A DNA stretch of 64,000 nt from an uncultured Myxococcales bacterium (GTDB taxonomy: Bacteria > Myxococcota_A > Polyangia > Polyangiales > Polyangiaceae): positions 1-64,000 of the forward strand of contig CALFNG010000255.1 in the NCBI GenBank assembly GCA_937902985.1. Direction: 5' to 3'. This document shows positions 39,452-49,143 of the stretch, one piece after another. Position 1 is the stretch's first letter. The number at the start of each line of letters is the position of its first letter. The notes below the pieces were generated by a model. The model was not told the origin of the DNA and searched no databases. It was given only the letters and a program-made list of their open reading frames with translations. The position numbers and the translations under genes were made by a program.

Positions 39452-42400
39452 ATGATAGCCGCAGCGCGGAAAGCGACCGGACTGCTCGTATCCGCGGTCC
39501 TTGCGACGGCCGCCGCCGGATGCGGCTCCGGGGACGACACGACGTCGACGTTCGTGACCAACGTCGTCGGCCCGGATAGCGGGTCGGACGCTACCACCGC
39601 ACCGCCGCGAAACGCAGACGCGGGGGGCCCCGACGTCGACCGCCCAGAGGTCGGCGTCAGCGACAGCACGACGGGCGCCCCGGTCGCGATGTTCTCGTCG
39701 GCATCGGTCGACGTTGGACTTGTCCCCTGCAGTGGAAAAGGAACCGCCGCGCTCCACGTCCAGAACACGGGCACGAGCGTTCTGGCCCTGAGCGTGGTGA
39801 CCACCGGAAGCGTCTTCTCGGCGGTGCCCACGAGCCTGACGATTCCGCCGGGGCTCGACGACGGGGGGTCCACCGGGACGCTCATCATCACGGCCGACGT
39901 TCCGGGCTCGTCTGCCGCAGCCATTCCGCTGACCGGCTCGCTCACTCTGTTCACGAACGACCCGGCTCGGTCGAACGTGACCTTGCCCCTGTCCGTGACG
40001 CCAAGCGGCGCGACCATCGTCTTCCAGGATGCAACGGCGGTCAGTTTTCCTACGACCGGCGTGAATCAAGCCGCCTCGGCGCTGGCGGTAACGCTCGCGA
40101 ATCGCGGGAACGCCCCGGCTACAGTCAACATTGGTGCTCCCCAGAATCCGTTTTACCTCACGGGGTCGGCTGACGGGGGCGGGGGCCCGATCGACGTCGG
40201 TCGCACCTACTCTGCGAGCTTTGGCTTCACCCCGACCGACGCAGCGCTGAAGTCTCAGATTGCAATCGTCACCATCACTAGCCCGACGTGCGGCGCGAAC
40301 GTGGCGTCGATCTCGCTGACCGGCCAGGGCGCGCTCGGCAACGTGACGGGGTACCCGACGGCCCCCCTTGATTTCGGGTTTGCCGATTGCGGAGGGAGCG
40401 CGCCCGCGCCAGCGCAGTTCCTTCTGACGAATACTGGACCCGCCGCGGCACACGTCACGAAGGCGTCGATCTCGGGACCGGGCTTCAGCACAAGCACGGC
40501 AGTCGGCCAGGTGATCCCCGGCGGCGGCGGCACGCTCCTCGTCAACGTCAACGCCCCCGCCGTTCCGAACGTCTCTTCGCTGACGCCGATTGCCGCGACC
40601 TTGACCCTGCAGACCGACGCGGACACATCGGCACAGACGATTGCCCTCACGGAAGAACCGCACGGCGCCGTTCTCGTTTTCGACACTTCAGCTAACCCAA
40701 ATTTCGGCAGCTTCGGGCAATCGGTCCTTCTTCAGGCCACATCCCAAAACTTCAGCGTCAAGAACACCGGCACGGGTGCGGCGGTCGTAACGCTCTCGGC
40801 TGGAACCACCGGCTCGGCGCCCGCGCCCTTCACGGTCTCGAATCCGAGCTTCTCGATCCCTGCGGCCGGCGCCCAGACCGACGCCGTCATCTTCGCGCCA
40901 ACTGCCGCGAACAACGCGGGCTCGCTCTCGATGAACGCCACGGGCACGCTTTGCGCGCCATTGCCGTCGTCACTGCCGCTCTCGGGCGCCGGCGTCGGCG
41001 CGGGCCCATCGATAAACCCCACGTCTCTGACGTTCCCGGCCTTCTGCGGCGGGCCCCCCCCTGCTCCCGCCACCTTCACGGTCCGAAACGACGGCCAGGC
41101 CAACCTGAACTGGTCGATGAGCCCCGTCACGGGCGCGGGCAGCGAGCGATACACGCTCTCGGCTTCACCCGCGCCGGGCCTGCTCATGCCGGGAAAGACT
41201 TCGACGGTGACGGTCACCGCGGCCGCCATACCGTCCCCGACGCCGAACCCTCGCCCGTCTTCATACGCCTCGCACGTCACGATCACGACCGACGTACCGT
41301 TCGACAATCCGCACACCGTCACTCTGGGCGAGACGCCCCTCGGTGATGTGCTCTCCGTGTCACGCTCCAACCTTTCGTTCGGGCAGTTTCCGATCGGTAC
41401 GTCCACGATCGCGCAAACGTTCATCGTAACGAACGACGCCAATCTGGGCTCGCCGGCGGCGACCCTCTCCGTCTCGCCGGACGGTTCCGGTGCGAGCGCC
41501 TATTCAATTGCGCCGGCAACGATCGGGAACCTCGCCCCGGGCGGTGGCGTTTCCGGCTTGGAGAGCGTGACGTTCCGTCCCGGGGACGCGATACCCTACC
41601 AAGCCAAGGTCGCGCTCGCGTCTACCGACAGGCTGTGTTCGCCGCTCCCTCCGGAGATCCAGCTCATGGGCACGGGAACGCAAGGCAAGGTCAGCGTCTC
41701 CGCGACCACCCTCGCCTTCGGCACCGATGCGAACGACCCCGGGGGCCTGGTGAACTGCGGGTCGACTGGACTCGCGCACACGTTCACCATCTCGAACATC
41801 GGAAATCAGCTCTTCAACGTCACGGGGCTGTCGCTCGGGCTGGGCGCCATGTCGCCTTACGTCGTCTCGGGCGACGCGGCGACACTTCCGGCGGCAGCTC
41901 CGATCGGCGCCAGCCTCACCGTCACGGTGACGCCCAAGGCGATTCCAGCGAATGTCACGAATCCGAACGATGCCACACCATTCACCGACACGTTGACGGT
42001 TTCGACGGACGCCGCGCTTGACGCGCCACACCGGATCGCGCTGGTCATGCAGGCTCGTGGCGCCGTGATCACCGACACGCCGCTCGCCACGACATGGGAC
42101 TTCGGGACGCTCGGCAACGGGCGGATCGGCACCTTTTCGAGCACGGTGACGAACACGGGCAACGCGGACGCCTCGATCGCGTTCTCGGGGCTCACCAACC
42201 CGACCATCTTCGGCTTGCAGGGGAGCCCCACGACGATCGCTGCCAACGCCGTCACCGACATTATGGGGCAGTTCTCGCCGCCTGCGACGAACCAGGTCTG
42301 GACCGACCACGGAACGCTGATCGTGACGCCGGCCCAGGTCTTCTGCGAACCGCTCCCGGCCGCCTGGAACCGTCCGGCGATCAGCTTGTCCGGATCCTCG

Positions 42401-43114
42401 ATCGGTGGAAGTCTACCGGTTACCGTCTCAGGGAATCTGGCGTTTCCGACGACGGATTGCGGAAGCGCGGGGCCGGCGGCCCAGTCGATCACGCTGACCA
42501 ACACGACGGCCGTGCCCTACGTCTACACGGCCGCGCTGAGCTACGGGGCGTTCTATACGCTGCAGAACCCGACCCAGGGCGACGCGGGGGCCGGGATCAT
42601 CGCGGGTCACGGGGTGGTCGTGCTCGGGGTGACTCCGGTCACGGTCGCGCCCGGGCCTGGAGTCGTCGCCGGCTCGGCACCCTATGCCGACAATCTCGTC
42701 ATTGCCATTCAGTCGCAAACGCCGAGCGGCGTCACGCTCCCCATCTCGTGGACGCTCAACGGCGCGATGCTGTCGCTGCCCGAGGGCATGGGCCCGAACA
42801 AGGACTCGACGGGCAACCAGTTCTACGTCGCCGACAGTCAAAGCGGGCTCACTCTCCCGATGGACAACTCGGGCACCGCAACGGCCTCGGTTCAGTTCGG
42901 AATTCAACCACTGGGCGCGTTCACCGTAACTCCGACGCCGCCCATCGCCATCGAGCCGAACATTCGCGCTCTGCCGCGCCTCAGCAGCGCTTCAGCAGAC
43001 ACCGCGTGCCCGGCCCTCACCGCCGGGTCGGCTACTTTTCTCTACTCCGGGCCGGTGTGCCGGCCGTTTCAGTTTCCGAAGATCACGATCCAATCCTGCG
43101 CCGGTGCGTTCTGA
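39452..43114 (+). CDS. Choice-of-anchor-D/ASH-type beta-repeat lipoprotein (1220 aa)
   Basis: Lipobox AAAGC; repeated LDFGFADCGG..APAQFLLTNTG modules. Confidence 0.8.
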   Translation: MIAAARKATGLLVSAVLATAAAGCGSGDDTTSTFVTNVVGPDSGSDATTAPPRNADAGGPDVDRPEVGVSDSTTGAPVAMFSSASVDVGLVPCSGKGTAALHVQNTGTSVLALSVVTTGSVFSAVPTSLTIPPGLDDGGSTGTLIITADVPGSSAAAIPLTGSLTLFTNDPARSNVTLPLSVTPSGATIVFQDATAVSFPTTGVNQAASALAVTLANRGNAPATVNIGAPQNPFYLTGSADGGGGPIDVGRTYSASFGFTPTDAALKSQIAIVTITSPTCGANVASISLTGQGALGNVTGYPTAPLDFGFADCGGSAPAPAQFLLTNTGPAAAHVTKASISGPGFSTSTAVGQVIPGGGGTLLVNVNAPAVPNVSSLTPIAATLTLQTDADTSAQTIALTEEPHGAVLVFDTSANPNFGSFGQSVLLQATSQNFSVKNTGTGAAVVTLSAGTTGSAPAPFTVSNPSFSIPAAGAQTDAVIFAPTAANNAGSLSMNATGTLCAPLPSSLPLSGAGVGAGPSINPTSLTFPAFCGGPPPAPATFTVRNDGQANLNWSMSPVTGAGSERYTLSASPAPGLLMPGKTSTVTVTAAAIPSPTPNPRPSSYASHVTITTDVPFDNPHTVTLGETPLGDVLSVSRSNLSFGQFPIGTSTIAQTFIVTNDANLGSPAATLSVSPDGSGASAYSIAPATIGNLAPGGGVSGLESVTFRPGDAIPYQAKVALASTDRLCSPLPPEIQLMGTGTQGKVSVSATTLAFGTDANDPGGLVNCGSTGLAHTFTISNIGNQLFNVTGLSLGLGAMSPYVVSGDAATLPAAAPIGASLTVTVTPKAIPANVTNPNDATPFTDTLTVSTDAALDAPHRIALVMQARGAVITDTPLATTWDFGTLGNGRIGTFSSTVTNTGNADASIAFSGLTNPTIFGLQGSPTTIAANAVTDIMGQFSPPATNQVWTDHGTLIVTPAQVFCEPLPAAWNRPAISLSGSSIGGSLPVTVSGNLAFPTTDCGSAGPAAQSITLTNTTAVPYVYTAALSYGAFYTLQNPTQGDAGAGIIAGHGVVVLGVTPVTVAPGPGVVAGSAPYADNLVIAIQSQTPSGVTLPISWTLNGAMLSLPEGMGPNKDSTGNQFYVADSQSGLTLPMDNSGTATASVQFGIQPLGAFTVTPTPPIAIEPNIRALPRLSSASADTACPALTAGSATFLYSGPVCRPFQFPKITIQSCAGAF

Positions 43115-43153
43115 GGTCCGACGCTTTGCTCGAACTCGTTGAGGAGGCAATCC

Positions 43154-45328
43154 ATGGCCAGTAAACGCCCGACCCGCCCCGTTGCCGCGGAGCGCCAGGA
43201 GGCCGGGTCCGCCGATTTGCCGCTCGATCACGCCCTGTCGCTTCTCCTGGCCGACGAGACGGAGAACGCGCTCCGGTGGGGCGCCGCCGTGCTCGAGGGC
43301 GGCCCCTGGACGCCCGGTGCACTGGTCATCACCGCGCGCCTTCTCGACCAGATGGGCCGACGGCGCGCGGCCGTCGAGGGCCTGAATCTGGCGATCAATC
43401 AGGCGATCATCGAGGGCAATCTGCCGCTCGCGATGGCTGCCCTCGGCGACCTGCGGTCGTGCGGTGCCGACGTCGAGGTCCCGCTCGACCAGATCGCCTC
43501 CGCGTTCTGCGTGGGTTCCGATCGGCTCCATCAAGACGAGGCCGAGTCCTTGTCTCCGCAGCTCGCAGAGTTCCGCCCGCTGAGCCCCTTTCTCACGGGC
43601 CCCGCGCTGGCATCCAAGGCGGCGCAGATCGTCGAGACCGTGCGACGCACGGAGCACGACGACAAGGACGAGGGTCCAGCGAGAATCGCGCCGCTGCCCC
43701 TCTTCAGCGCCCTCGGCAAAGAGGCACTCCACGATCTGCTGGCGGCCTTCGAGACCCTGACCGTCCCCACGGGCCACGCCGTGATCCGCGAGGGTGAGGA
43801 GGAGGCGGCCGCGTACATCGTCGCTCGCGGTGAGCTCGAAGTCTCGCGGCGCGCCACCGATGCCAACGGAAAGCCCATCGTCGTCGCGCGCCTCGGAAGC
43901 GGCGCATTCTTCGGTGAAATGGCGCTCCTCTCCCAGCTTCCCGGGGCCGCCAGTGTGATCGCGACGCGCCCCTCGATTCTGCTCGTCGCCAAGCGCGAGG
44001 ATCTCGAGGCCGTCGTCGAGAAACACCCGGAAGTCGCCGCCGAGCTCGCGGCGCATTGCCGACGGCAGTCCGTGGCGAACCTCGGCTGGGCGTCGCCCGT
44101 CGTGCTGGCGATCCCACCCCGCGAGCGCGCCGCCCTGGTCGAGCACTTCGAAACGCGCGTCTTCGAGGCGGGCGACAAGCTCGTCGAGGCGGGCGAAGAG
44201 GCGCGCGGCCTGCATCTCATCGTTTCGGGAGAGATCGGGATCGTCGCCCATGAGGGCGGCGAACGAATCTCCCTCGCGACGCTTACGGCGGGAGAGACGG
44301 TTGGCGAAGTCGAGCTCGTTCTCTGCCGGAATTCAGTGGCAGACGCGATCGCAGTCCGGCCTACGGCGACTCTCTTCTTGCCGCGCGAAGAGTTCTTCGC
44401 CCTCGTTCAAGACCACCCCCCCATCTTGCACGGTCTGTACGGGATCGCCGTCCGACGGCACGCTGAGACGAATCTCGCGCTCGGCGCCGGTTCGTCCGCG
44501 GCGCTCGACGAGGCCTGGCACGCAGACATCTCGGAGGACGCGGCCGCCCTCGTCGAGCCGGCGCCGCGTGCGACCCCAACTGCGGGGCAACGGATCTCTC
44601 CGCTGGCCCGCGGGACCTTGGGGATCTCCAGGGCGAGCTCGGCGCCGCCAGCGCGCTCCCCAACGCTTCCGCCACCTTTGCCGCCGCCGCCACCGCCGGT
44701 GACCATGGCCAGCACGCCGCTGCCCCCCGTCACTTCCACGATCCCCGGGCTGCCGGTGCCTCGACGCACCACGAATCCGCCGGCAGTCCCGGCCTCCGTT
44801 CGGCCCAACGAGTTCGCGCGTGCGTCGAGCAAGGTCTCGAGCTTTGCGCCGCTGACCGCTTCCACATCGTCGGGCGGAGAGGCGTCTTCTCCCTTCGCCG
44901 CGCGAACGCTGGGGGTCGTCGCGCTCGTGGCGGCCGCGGCCGGGGTCATCGCGGTCCTGGCGACGCGTGGCTCGCAGGGGAACGCCCTCCCCACGCCGCC
45001 CCCCGCCGCCGCTCATGCGCCCGTCGCCGCACCGCTGCCGTCTCCCAGTCCGGCCGCGGACTGGACCGCTGCTCCCGTCGAGACAGCCCGACCGACCGTG
45101 GCGCCCCGGCCCGTCGCCCCGCATGTCGTCACGAAACCGAAGGTCGTCGTGGAGCCGAACCCGGTGTTCCGCGCCGGCGACGGCCCGACGCATGGCGCCG
45201 CACCGGTGGCGAGCCAGCTCTCCCCCTCCTCGGCGACCGCCGCGCCGCCTGCGCACTCGGCGACCTCGCCCGCAGGTTCAACAGACGTGCGCGCGATCGG
45301 CGCGGGCGAGTTCGGAGGACGCGAGTGA
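43154..45328 (+). CDS. Protein with two cyclic-nucleotide-binding-like domains, Pro-rich linker and C-terminal TM
   Basis: YIVARGELEVSRR...LGSGAFFGEMALLSQLPGAASVIA; second HLIVSGEIGIV...TAGETVGEVELVL; TM LGVVALVAAAAGVIAVLA. Confidence 0.85.
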   Translation: MASKRPTRPVAAERQEAGSADLPLDHALSLLLADETENALRWGAAVLEGGPWTPGALVITARLLDQMGRRRAAVEGLNLAINQAIIEGNLPLAMAALGDLRSCGADVEVPLDQIASAFCVGSDRLHQDEAESLSPQLAEFRPLSPFLTGPALASKAAQIVETVRRTEHDDKDEGPARIAPLPLFSALGKEALHDLLAAFETLTVPTGHAVIREGEEEAAAYIVARGELEVSRRATDANGKPIVVARLGSGAFFGEMALLSQLPGAASVIATRPSILLVAKREDLEAVVEKHPEVAAELAAHCRRQSVANLGWASPVVLAIPPRERAALVEHFETRVFEAGDKLVEAGEEARGLHLIVSGEIGIVAHEGGERISLATLTAGETVGEVELVLCRNSVADAIAVRPTATLFLPREEFFALVQDHPPILHGLYGIAVRRHAETNLALGAGSSAALDEAWHADISEDAAALVEPAPRATPTAGQRISPLARGTLGISRASSAPPARSPTLPPPLPPPPPPVTMASTPLPPVTSTIPGLPVPRRTTNPPAVPASVRPNEFARASSKVSSFAPLTASTSSGGEASSPFAARTLGVVALVAAAAGVIAVLATRGSQGNALPTPPPAAAHAPVAAPLPSPSPAADWTAAPVETARPTVAPRPVAPHVVTKPKVVVEPNPVFRAGDGPTHGAAPVASQLSPSSATAAPPAHSATSPAGSTDVRAIGAGEFGGRE

Positions 45329-46272
45329 ACCGCAGGATCTGGTTTGGAATGGGCGTCGCCTCGCTCGCTCTCTCGCAGGCGTCCAGCGCAAGAGGCGAGC
45401 CCCCGGTCAGCGGACAAGCCGACGCCCTCTTCGAGCAGGCCATGGACCTGCGGAGCGCGGGGAACGACGCCGCAGCGTGCCCAAAATTCGCTGCAAGCAA
45501 GCAGCTGGCCCCCGCCATCGGAGTGACGCTCTATCTCGCAGAGTGCTACGAGCGCACCGGGCGAAGCGCGAGCGCGTGGCGCGAGTTTCGCGAAGCCGAA
45601 AAGATGGCCGGCGAACGCAATGACAAGCGCGCCGAGGTCGCCGGAAAACGCGCGGCCGCGCTCGAACCGAGCCTCGACCGGCTCACCGTCGGGACGCCTG
45701 GCCGGAGCATCGACGCGGGAACGGTCGTGACGGTCGATGGCGCAGCTCTGGCGCCTGAATTCTTGGGCCATGCGCTCGCCGTTGACCCCGGTGACCATAC
45801 CGTGACGATCACGTCTCCAGGTCAGGCGGCGAGGACCCTCACTGCGCACGTCGACGCGGCCACACCCACAGCGATCGTACGCATCGACGCAGCGCAGCCG
45901 TCCGAGGTCACGTTGCCTCCAGCGGCCACGGCCGACACGACACCCGCGGCGACCGCGGAGACCGGCGACCGCGGCGTCACGGGACGATTCGTCGGGATGG
46001 GGCTGGTCGTCGCGGGCGCGGCCGGGATTGGAATCGGCACGTGGCTTCTGACCGACAAGGTCCGAGACCTGATGCCCAACGGTCAGCTCTGCGATCCCCG
46101 TCTTCGAGCTCACGCTATTCCCGAGGGAATCGTCGCGCTCTCCGTCGGCGGCGTGGCCGTCATTTCCGGAGTCTCTCTTTATTACGTAAGTCGGCCGCAT
46201 CACGCTGGAATCGCTCTCTCGCCCGCGATCGTCCCGAGTGGCGCTGGAGCCCTCTTGAGCGGAAGCTTCTGA
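45325..46272 (+). CDS. Secreted TPR-like protein with C-terminal TM (paralogous architecture to 48104-49132)
   Basis: ADALFEQAMDLRSAGNDAAACPKFAASKQLAPAIGVTLYLAECYERTGRSASAW; GTGA overlap with previous gene. Confidence 0.75.
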   Translation: MNRRIWFGMGVASLALSQASSARGEPPVSGQADALFEQAMDLRSAGNDAAACPKFAASKQLAPAIGVTLYLAECYERTGRSASAWREFREAEKMAGERNDKRAEVAGKRAAALEPSLDRLTVGTPGRSIDAGTVVTVDGAALAPEFLGHALAVDPGDHTVTITSPGQAARTLTAHVDAATPTAIVRIDAAQPSEVTLPPAATADTTPAATAETGDRGVTGRFVGMGLVVAGAAGIGIGTWLLTDKVRDLMPNGQLCDPRLRAHAIPEGIVALSVGGVAVISGVSLYYVSRPHHAGIALSPAIVPSGAGALLSGSF

Positions 46273-46283
46273 GCTCGACGGTC

Positions 46284-48107
46284 ATGGAGGTCGAGGCGCA
46301 CAAGACTGCCAGCGGCAAACCTCTCGCCGCCGGCGAGAGCTCGGCGCCGCGAACCATCGGACGCTTTCGGGTGATCGCGGAGCTTGGGCGGGGATCGACC
46401 AGCATCGTCCATCTCGGAGCGGTCAACGGCCCCGCCGGATTCAACAAGCTCTTCGCGATCAAGCAGTTGCGGCGCGCGCTCGCCGCCGATCCCGCGCTGA
46501 TCAATCTGTTCCTCGCCGAGGCGCGGGTCGGGGCGCAGCTGAACCACCCGAACATCGTCACGACGCTGGAAATCGACGAAAAGGAGGCGCTCCCGTACAT
46601 CGTGATGGAGTACCTCGACGGGCAGACGCTCCAGAATCTCGTGGCAACCGCCCGCATGGCGTTCATGCCGTTGCCCCTGCACATGCACCTCGCGGCTTTG
46701 AGCGGCGCGCTCGAGGGCCTCGGGCACGCGCATGCCGCACTCGGACCCGACGGGCTTCCCATGCACGTCGTCCACCGCGACGTGAGCCCGCACAACGTGT
46801 TCGTGACGAGCAGCGGAGTGCCCAAGCTCCTCGACTTCGGAGGCGCCCAGACGGGCGCGCCGGCGGACGAATCGCCGAGCGTCATGCCGAACAGCGCCGC
46901 CCGGGTGGCGTACTTGTCTCCCGAGCAGGCCCTGGGTAACCCGGTCGATGCTCGCTCCGATCTGTTCTCCATGGGAGTGATGTTCTGGGAAGCGGTCACG
47001 CGGAAGCGCTTCTGGTCAGAGGAGGCGACCAAGGCGGAGATCCTTCGCGCGCTCGCGGCGCGCGAGCTCCCTTCGACGCGGGTGTCCATGCTCGCGAAGG
47101 TCGACGAGCCGCTCCGAGCCATCGCGTTGAAGGCCACATGCCCGCGGCCCGAAGACCGCTACGAGAGCGCGACGGCCTTTCAGAGGGAGCTGCAGACCGC
47201 CCTTCGCGCAATGACGCCGCCAGCCTTTGATCTCCGCGACCTCGGAAAGCGCCTCGCCACGATCTTTGCCACCGACCGCGCTCGGCTTCAGGCGGCCATC
47301 GAGGCTCAGATCGGCCAGCGGCCGCCGGACGTCATCTCGCGCGATCCACGGGGGGGGGCGGCGGCGTCACGAGAAGACGAGCCGGAAGCGGCCCAGGTCC
47401 TGCCCGAGGCGCCATTCGCAACGTTCGAGGCCGAGGCAGCGAATGCATCGGAGCCGGTGAGTTCGAGCCGCCCAACGCCCTCGAGCCGGCCAACGCCCTC
47501 GAGCCGTCCCATGCCTGCGAGCTTGCCTCCGCCCGCGAGCTTCGTCTGGGCGGAGAGTCGTTTCCCGTCGGAGGGACCCTTACCGTCGTTTCCCCTTCCC
47601 GACGCAGACCATTCGGACCGCGCTCATCGTCGGAGGGTGGCCATCGCAGGGCTGGCGCTCGCCGCGATCTTCGGCATCGTCGTCGCCGCGATTCGCAGCT
47701 CGGGCCAGGACGCGCAACCATCCGCAAACACGTCGGCGACTCCCGAAGCGTCGCAAAGCGCCGCGACCTCGCCTCGCGAGACGCCTCGCAGCGCACCACC
47801 GGCTATCGCGCCGTCAGAGTCGTCCCCGGCTGCAGTCTCGCCCGGGGCGACAGCCAACGTGCCTAACGCAAAGGCGGTTACGCCAGAGGCTTCTGCGCAT
47901 GGCCACGAGGTGGGCGTCGCCAGCGGACGCGCCCTGGCGTCGCCGATGCGTGCCCGTAGTCCCGGCGTCGCGCCCGCGGAAGCGAAGCCGACTCCTGTGG
48001 CCTCCACGAGCCAAGACCTCCCCGTCCGTGTCTCGGGCAGCGCGGCCCCCACCCCCGCAGGGCGTCCGGTGCACCCCATCGACTCGATGAACCCCTACGG
48101 CCCATGA
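46284..48107 (+). CDS. Ser/Thr protein kinase with C-terminal TM
   Basis: IAELGRGSTSIVHLG, FAIKQLRRAL, VVHRDVSPHNVFV, LLDFGGA, SPEQALGNPVDARSDLFSMGVMFWE. Confidence 0.95.
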   Translation: MEVEAHKTASGKPLAAGESSAPRTIGRFRVIAELGRGSTSIVHLGAVNGPAGFNKLFAIKQLRRALAADPALINLFLAEARVGAQLNHPNIVTTLEIDEKEALPYIVMEYLDGQTLQNLVATARMAFMPLPLHMHLAALSGALEGLGHAHAALGPDGLPMHVVHRDVSPHNVFVTSSGVPKLLDFGGAQTGAPADESPSVMPNSAARVAYLSPEQALGNPVDARSDLFSMGVMFWEAVTRKRFWSEEATKAEILRALAARELPSTRVSMLAKVDEPLRAIALKATCPRPEDRYESATAFQRELQTALRAMTPPAFDLRDLGKRLATIFATDRARLQAAIEAQIGQRPPDVISRDPRGGAAASREDEPEAAQVLPEAPFATFEAEAANASEPVSSSRPTPSSRPTPSSRPMPASLPPPASFVWAESRFPSEGPLPSFPLPDADHSDRAHRRRVAIAGLALAAIFGIVVAAIRSSGQDAQPSANTSATPEASQSAATSPRETPRSAPPAIAPSESSPAAVSPGATANVPNAKAVTPEASAHGHEVGVASGRALASPMRARSPGVAPAEAKPTPVASTSQDLPVRVSGSAAPTPAGRPVHPIDSMNPYGP

Positions 48108-49132
48108 GAACGATCTTCGGACATGGTTGCCTCTGTCGCCCTGGTGCGATCGCCCTGGTCCTCACGTTGACCACGGCCCAGGCGTACGCGCAGGAGCCCC
48201 AAGCCTCCGCTGCGCCGACCAGCGAAGCGAGGGCTCACTTCGATCGGGGCGTGACCTTCTACGAAGAGACCGATTACTCGGCCGCTCTCGTCGAGTTCAA
48301 ACGAGCCTATACGCTCGCTCCGACGTGGCAGGTTCTCTTCAACATCGGCCAGTCGTACTTTCAGCTGAGAAACTATGCTCTTGCCCTGGTGACGCTCCGG
48401 CAGTTCATCGAACAGGGAGGGAATCGGATCCCGCCGGAGCGGCGAGCGCTCGTCGATACCGAGAGCATGGATCTCGCCAATCGGGTCGGGCACACACGCA
48501 TCCTGTCGAATCGAACGGGTGCCACCATCTCGGTCGATGAGGAAGTGGTGGGGGTGACCCCGGTGAAGGACCCTGTGCTCGTGAGCGTCGGGATACGCAA
48601 ATTGAAGGCTGTCTACCCCGGCACCCCGGCTGTCGAGGGGCCCGTCGAGGTCGAAGTGTCGGTGCCGGCCGGCGAGACGGTCGATGTTCGCCTCGACTTT
48701 CCGGATTCGCCCCCGCCCATGGCGGCCGAGCCTTCCGCGCGTCCCCGCGAGGTGCCCACGGCGGCCGCTTCCGAACAAGCCACGGTTGCGACACATAGCC
48801 GCGCTCCGGCCCTCGTATCGTTCGGGGTCGCAGTCGCTGCCACGGCGATAGGTGCCGTTTTCGGCGGCCTCACACTCCGCGACAAATCCCGCCTGGAAGG
48901 CGAGTGCGTCGGGAAAGCCTGCGTCGTCGGGTCTCGACCGGACATCGACGCGGTATCGCGAGACGGAGCCATCGCGACCGTCGGTTTCAGCGTCGCGGCG
49001 GTCGGCCTTGCCACGGGCGTCGTCTTCTGGCTCGCGGCGGGGGGTTCGGCCGCGCGCGACGGCGGCATCACGACCTCCCCCCCGGCCCCACGCACGAGCT
49101 TCGGTCCAGGGTTCGTCGCCGGCACGTTTTGA
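48104..49132 (+). CDS. Secreted TPR/PEGA-like protein with C-terminal TM
   Basis: ARAHFDRGVTFYEETDYSAALVEFKRAYTLAPTWQVLFNIGQSYFQL; TGATISVDEEVVGVTPVKDPVLVSVG; ATGA overlap with kinase. Confidence 0.8.
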   Translation: MRTIFGHGCLCRPGAIALVLTLTTAQAYAQEPQASAAPTSEARAHFDRGVTFYEETDYSAALVEFKRAYTLAPTWQVLFNIGQSYFQLRNYALALVTLRQFIEQGGNRIPPERRALVDTESMDLANRVGHTRILSNRTGATISVDEEVVGVTPVKDPVLVSVGIRKLKAVYPGTPAVEGPVEVEVSVPAGETVDVRLDFPDSPPPMAAEPSARPREVPTAAASEQATVATHSRAPALVSFGVAVAATAIGAVFGGLTLRDKSRLEGECVGKACVVGSRPDIDAVSRDGAIATVGFSVAAVGLATGVVFWLAAGGSAARDGGITTSPPAPRTSFGPGFVAGTF

Positions 49133-49143
49133 GAGACCCCGGA

